A stretch of DNA of 36,210 bases, taken from contig CAMNFJ010000005.1 of assembly GCA_946536955.1 (NCBI GenBank), positions 1 through 36,210 of the forward strand, in the 5' to 3' direction. The notes below the pieces were generated by a model. The model did not search any database. It was not told the DNA's origin and saw nothing but the letters and a program-made list of their open reading frames with translations. Source of the DNA: CAG-791 sp002394525 (GTDB lineage: Bacteria; Bacillota; Clostridia; Lachnospirales; Lachnospiraceae). Every line of letters starts with the position of its first letter. The first letter of the stretch is position 1. Position numbers and translations under genes: made by a program. Positions 33,836 through 36,210 of the stretch are shown piece after piece.

Positions 33836-34909
33836 TCAGCGGTCGATATCCTCGTCCTCGTTGGGGTGAAGGACGACCTTGATGGCCTCGCCGGTCCTGG
33901 TCAGCTGGATGCCTTCGTTGATCTGGCTCAGGGGCAGGACATGGGTCATGAACTTGTCCGCCTCGAACTCATCCGAGATCGCCAGCTCAAAGGCCTTCTG
34001 GACCTGCATGCTGTTGGCGCCGAAGTGGCCGTAGATCCACAGGCCGTTGTAGTGGATGTAGTTGGTGTCGAGCTCGGTCAGGGCACCCTTGGCGACGCCG
34101 CCGAAGAAGACAACGATGCCGGTCTTCTTTGCCATGAAGATGGCCTGCTGCTGAGCCTGGGTGGAAGGATTGGCGGAGATGACCTTGTCGGCCCCCTTGC
34201 CGTCTGTCAGGCGTCTGACCGCTTCGATCGGGTCTTCCTTCATGCTGTTGATGGTGTAGTCGACTCCGAATTGCTTTGCCATCTCCAGGCGGCTGTCGTT
34301 GATCTCGATCATGATGACCTTCTTCGCGCCGCGGAGCTTGGCAAGCTTGGAGTGGAAGCAGCCGATGGGGCCCGCACCGATGATGACCAGGGTGTCGCCG
34401 AAGCCGACGCCGATATTTTCCTGACAGGCATAGACGGAGGAGAGGGGCTCAGCCAGGGAGGCCCTGTCCAGAGTCACATTCTCGGGTACACGGTAGATGG
34501 AATCGCGGGCGACCTGCTCGGCGGAGACTGCGTAGTAATCCGCAAATCCGCCCTGGCGGTTGGTGTAGTCTCCGACATTCTCACACATCTCGCTGTGGCC
34601 GGTCCGGCACATCTCGCACTTCATGCAGTGGTCCGCGGGATAAATGTAAAGGCGATCGCCGACCTTGTACTGGGTGCAGGCGGGAGAAGCTTCGTTGACC
34701 GTGCCGACAATCTCGTGACCGTAAACGAAAGGATAATCGCCCTTTCTGGAATCGGTCGTCATGTTGCGGATGTCGGATCCGCACAGGCCGATGGAATGGA
34801 CCTTGAGGACGAATCCGCCCTCGGGAACGGCCGGCCGGTCGATCATTTCGACGCGGATATCACTGGGGCCGTACATCATGGCTGCTCTCATTTTGGACTG
34901 CATTTTCAT
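33836..34909 (-). CDS. Zinc-dependent polyol (phosphate) dehydrogenase
   Basis: A 357-residue medium-chain dehydrogenase. Catalytic zinc ligands are the Cys of GLCGSD and the His-Glu of YGHE. The structural zinc Cys cluster is HCMKCEMCRTGHSEMC. The NAD site is GAGPIG. Closest in type are galactitol-1-phosphate, sorbitol and threonine dehydrogenases. In this operon it probably oxidises the polyol phosphate made by the PTS to a ketose phosphate (inference). AGGAG lies nine bases before the ATG at 34909. It follows the aldolase gene after a spacer with 17-base tandem repeats. Confidence 0.9.
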   Translation of the reverse strand: MKMQSKMRAAMMYGPSDIRVEMIDRPAVPEGGFVLKVHSIGLCGSDIRNMTTDSRKGDYPFVYGHEIVGTVNEASPACTQYKVGDRLYIYPADHCMKCEMCRTGHSEMCENVGDYTNRQGGFADYYAVSAEQVARDSIYRVPENVTLDRASLAEPLSSVYACQENIGVGFGDTLVIIGAGPIGCFHSKLAKLRGAKKVIMIEINDSRLEMAKQFGVDYTINSMKEDPIEAVRRLTDGKGADKVISANPSTQAQQQAIFMAKKTGIVVFFGGVAKGALTELDTNYIHYNGLWIYGHFGANSMQVQKAFELAISDEFEADKFMTHVLPLSQINEGIQLTRTGEAIKVVLHPNEDEDIDR

Positions 34910-34971
34910 AGCTTTCTTCTCCTGTATATGTTTGCGTTTTGACCGTTATTGTTTTCTTTCGTGCCTTGTGT

Positions 34972-35039
34972 TTCTGTCGGAAGCTCTGTTCTGTCGGAAA
35001 CTCTTTTATGTCGGAAGCTCTTCTCTGTCGGGAGTTTTT
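34972..35039. repeat. Four 17-base tandem repeats between aldolase and dehydrogenase genes
   Basis: Units at 34972, 34989, 35006 and 35023 follow the consensus TTCTGTCGGAAGCTCTT. The last unit is the most diverged. Confidence 0.85.
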
Positions 35040-35061
35040 TTCCGCTTCCTGTATTATTCTG

Positions 35062-35730
35062 TCAGGCTCTGTTTCTGTAGCGGTTTCTTCTGCTGGCAGG
35101 ATGGTTCTCATACATGGACTCCAGCAGGTCGTCGGGGATGTTGCTGACCTCGCCGATGCTCTGTGCCAGGTGGTAGATCTTGAGGACCTCCTCAGCGGCC
35201 TCGACCAGCTTGCAGGCATCCTCGAGGGTCTTGCCGACGGATACACATCCGTGGTTGGCCAGGAGGATCAGGTCGTGCTCCTTCATGGCCTCTTCGATGC
35301 CGTCCGCGATGTGGATCGTGCCGGGCTCGCCGTAAGGCAGGCAGGGGATCTTCTCGAACAGGAGAGAGAAGGTCGTGGAGCACTTGATCTCGATGTCCCT
35401 GTTGCAGAAGGCGTAAGCGGTGAGGTAGGGCGCGTGGATGTGGGCCACCGCGTTGCAGTCGGGCCTGGCCTTGAGGGCCGCCACATGGAGCAGGTACTCA
35501 CTGGACCGCTTGCCGCTGCCTTCCACCTGGTTCTCATTCTCGTCCAGGACCGCGACCAGGTCTTCATTGATGAAGCTCTTGCGGAGTCCCGAAGGAGTGA
35601 TGTAGAGGCGGCCGGTCTCCCGGTCCATCACGGAGATGTTGCCCTCGGTCGTGTTGACCAGGCCCTTCTCATCCAGGAGCTTCGCGTATTTGACGACTTC
35701 CTTTTTCAGTTCGTTGACTTTGTTTGCCAT
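35062..35730 (-). CDS. Class II aldolase/epimerase, FucA/AraD family
   Basis: A 222-residue zinc enzyme of the fuculose-1-phosphate aldolase/ribulose-5-phosphate epimerase family. Motifs are GNISV (30-34), TPSG (45-48), the SSEYLLH segment with Glu78, HIH (97-99) and His160 in LLANHG. Zinc would be held by His97, His99 and His160, with Glu78 as acid/base as in FucA. It probably cleaves a ketose 1-phosphate to dihydroxyacetone phosphate and an aldehyde, although epimerase activity is also possible. First gene of the PTS operon. AAGGGGG lies just before the ATG. Confidence 0.88.
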   Translation of the reverse strand: MANKVNELKKEVVKYAKLLDEKGLVNTTEGNISVMDRETGRLYITPSGLRKSFINEDLVAVLDENENQVEGSGKRSSEYLLHVAALKARPDCNAVAHIHAPYLTAYAFCNRDIEIKCSTTFSLLFEKIPCLPYGEPGTIHIADGIEEAMKEHDLILLANHGCVSVGKTLEDACKLVEAAEEVLKIYHLAQSIGEVSNIPDDLLESMYENHPASRRNRYRNRA

Positions 35731-35750
35731 TTCATTTACCCCCTTTTCGG

Positions 35751-35756
35751 ATTATA
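35751..35756 (-). promoter_or_regulatory. Possible -10 box of the PTS operon
   Basis: TATAAT on the minus strand lies 20 bases before the aldolase ATG. At the right distance upstream only GAAATT is found, so there is no -35 box. That fits a promoter that needs an activator such as the PRD regulator at the end of the operon. I saw no convincing cre site or sigma-54 box here. Confidence 0.4.
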
Positions 35757-35933
35757 TTTATCGACTCGTACTGAATTTCTTTTGTCTGTGTTTTCCTGTT
35801 TGCTTTTGACAATATCAGGATAATTCACAGGCATTTTTCTCTCAATACAAGTGTTTTTCCGACAAAAGGAAATTATATTTACCATTTCCGGAAAAATACT
35901 TCCGAGCCCGGGGAGGATTTTTTACAAGCAAAT

Positions 35934-35966
35934 AAAAACAGGAGCCGCAGCCTGGCTCCTGTTTTT
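35934..35966. terminator. Bidirectional terminator at the head of the PTS operon
   Basis: CAGGAGCC (35939-35946) and GGCTCCTG (35954-35961) form a perfect 8-base stem with T runs on both strands. On the minus strand it would stop a transcript entering from beyond the right end of the window. Confidence 0.8.
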
Positions 35967-36050
35967 ACATCGTTATGCGAAAAAAATGAAATACTTGCTA
36001 TCTGTCCGTTACATTTCTGTCATCCCTGTCTGCACTACTGAATTACGTCG

Positions 36051-36173
36051 TCAGATCTCCTGCCTGAGGATAAACTCTCTGAACCTTGGCAACGTGAAAG
36101 ACAGCCATCCATAGTCAGGTGACTGATTGATCCCCTTCTTTGTCAGTCTCTTTCTGTATAGTAAAGAAAAATA
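36051..36173 (-). other. Short open frame, possible gene remnant
   Basis: A 40-codon frame without a start codon runs out of the terminal repeat and ends at 36051, before a terminator. It includes NQSPDYGWLSFTLPRFREFI, which reads more like protein than noise, but I do not recognise it. It could be the end of a gene interrupted by the AT-rich repeat. Confidence 0.2.
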
Positions 36174-36210
36174 TTAATATTGTTAAATAATATATTTATA
36201 TTTTAATATA
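36155..36210. repeat. Right copy of the window-terminal inverted repeat
   Basis: The reverse complement of 7-62 with one mismatch (55 of 56). Composition is almost all A and T. See the left copy. Confidence 0.9.

Noticed and set aside
34972..35039. CRISPR-like array
   Set aside because: Units are only 17 bases, directly adjacent and without spacers; no cas gene is present.

Overview
The window reads as a fragment of a Gram-positive, HprK-containing anaerobe of the class Clostridia. The gene order uvrC, hprK, murB, rapZ, whiA, HPr-like fits Lachnospiraceae or a close relative (inference from gene order and protein families, no search run). Coding DNA is GC-rich, but both ends are strongly AT-rich and carry the same 56-base sequence in inverted orientation. 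Every recognised protein gene lies on the minus strand except one sigma-54 activator.

Read in the direction of transcription, from high to low coordinates: (1) 35730-28997, a galactitol-type PTS operon: class II aldolase, zinc polyol dehydrogenase, EIIB, EIIC, EIIA, and a PRD/EIIB/EIIA transcription regulator. Its spacers hold unusual short tandem repeats. (2) 27437-28945 on the plus strand, a PAS/AAA+/Fis sigma-54 activator. It is divergent from a hydratase-2/MaoC gene and an acyl-CoA dehydrogenase gene (26878-24603). A consensus -24/-12 promoter (TGGCAC-N5-TTGC) lies in front of the hydratase gene, so the activator and its target promoter sit side by side. (3) 24180-20788, an 1130-residue MscS-type channel with two large extracytoplasmic sensor regions. 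(4) 20673-10271, a housekeeping run: ftsH, uvrC, a circularly permuted ATP-grasp ligase, hprK, murB, rapZ, whiA and an HPr-like protein with Glu at the phosphorylation position 15 but an intact Ser46 (Crh-like). (5) 9834-179, a GNAT protein, an aminotransferase, uppP, a membrane-anchored SH3 protein with Ala-Glu repeats, a three-domain S1 protein, SOS-controlled uvrB, a RhuM-Fic protein and a glyoxalase-family protein.

Regulation that can be read directly: a LexA box over the uvrB start region, a sigma-54 promoter for the hydratase/dehydrogenase pair, nearly identical sigma-A promoters for ftsH and the MscS gene, several strong terminators, and a candidate plus-strand structured RNA near 10054-10184.

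The second theme is repeat invasion. At least three families of palindromic intergenic repeats are present. Two of them have run into gene ends and now encode the C-termini of UvrB and of the GNAT protein. Several independent minisatellites (15, 17, 24 and 27 bases per unit) lie in spacers or in low-complexity protein tails. No CRISPR array, tRNA, rRNA, prophage or intact transposase was seen.
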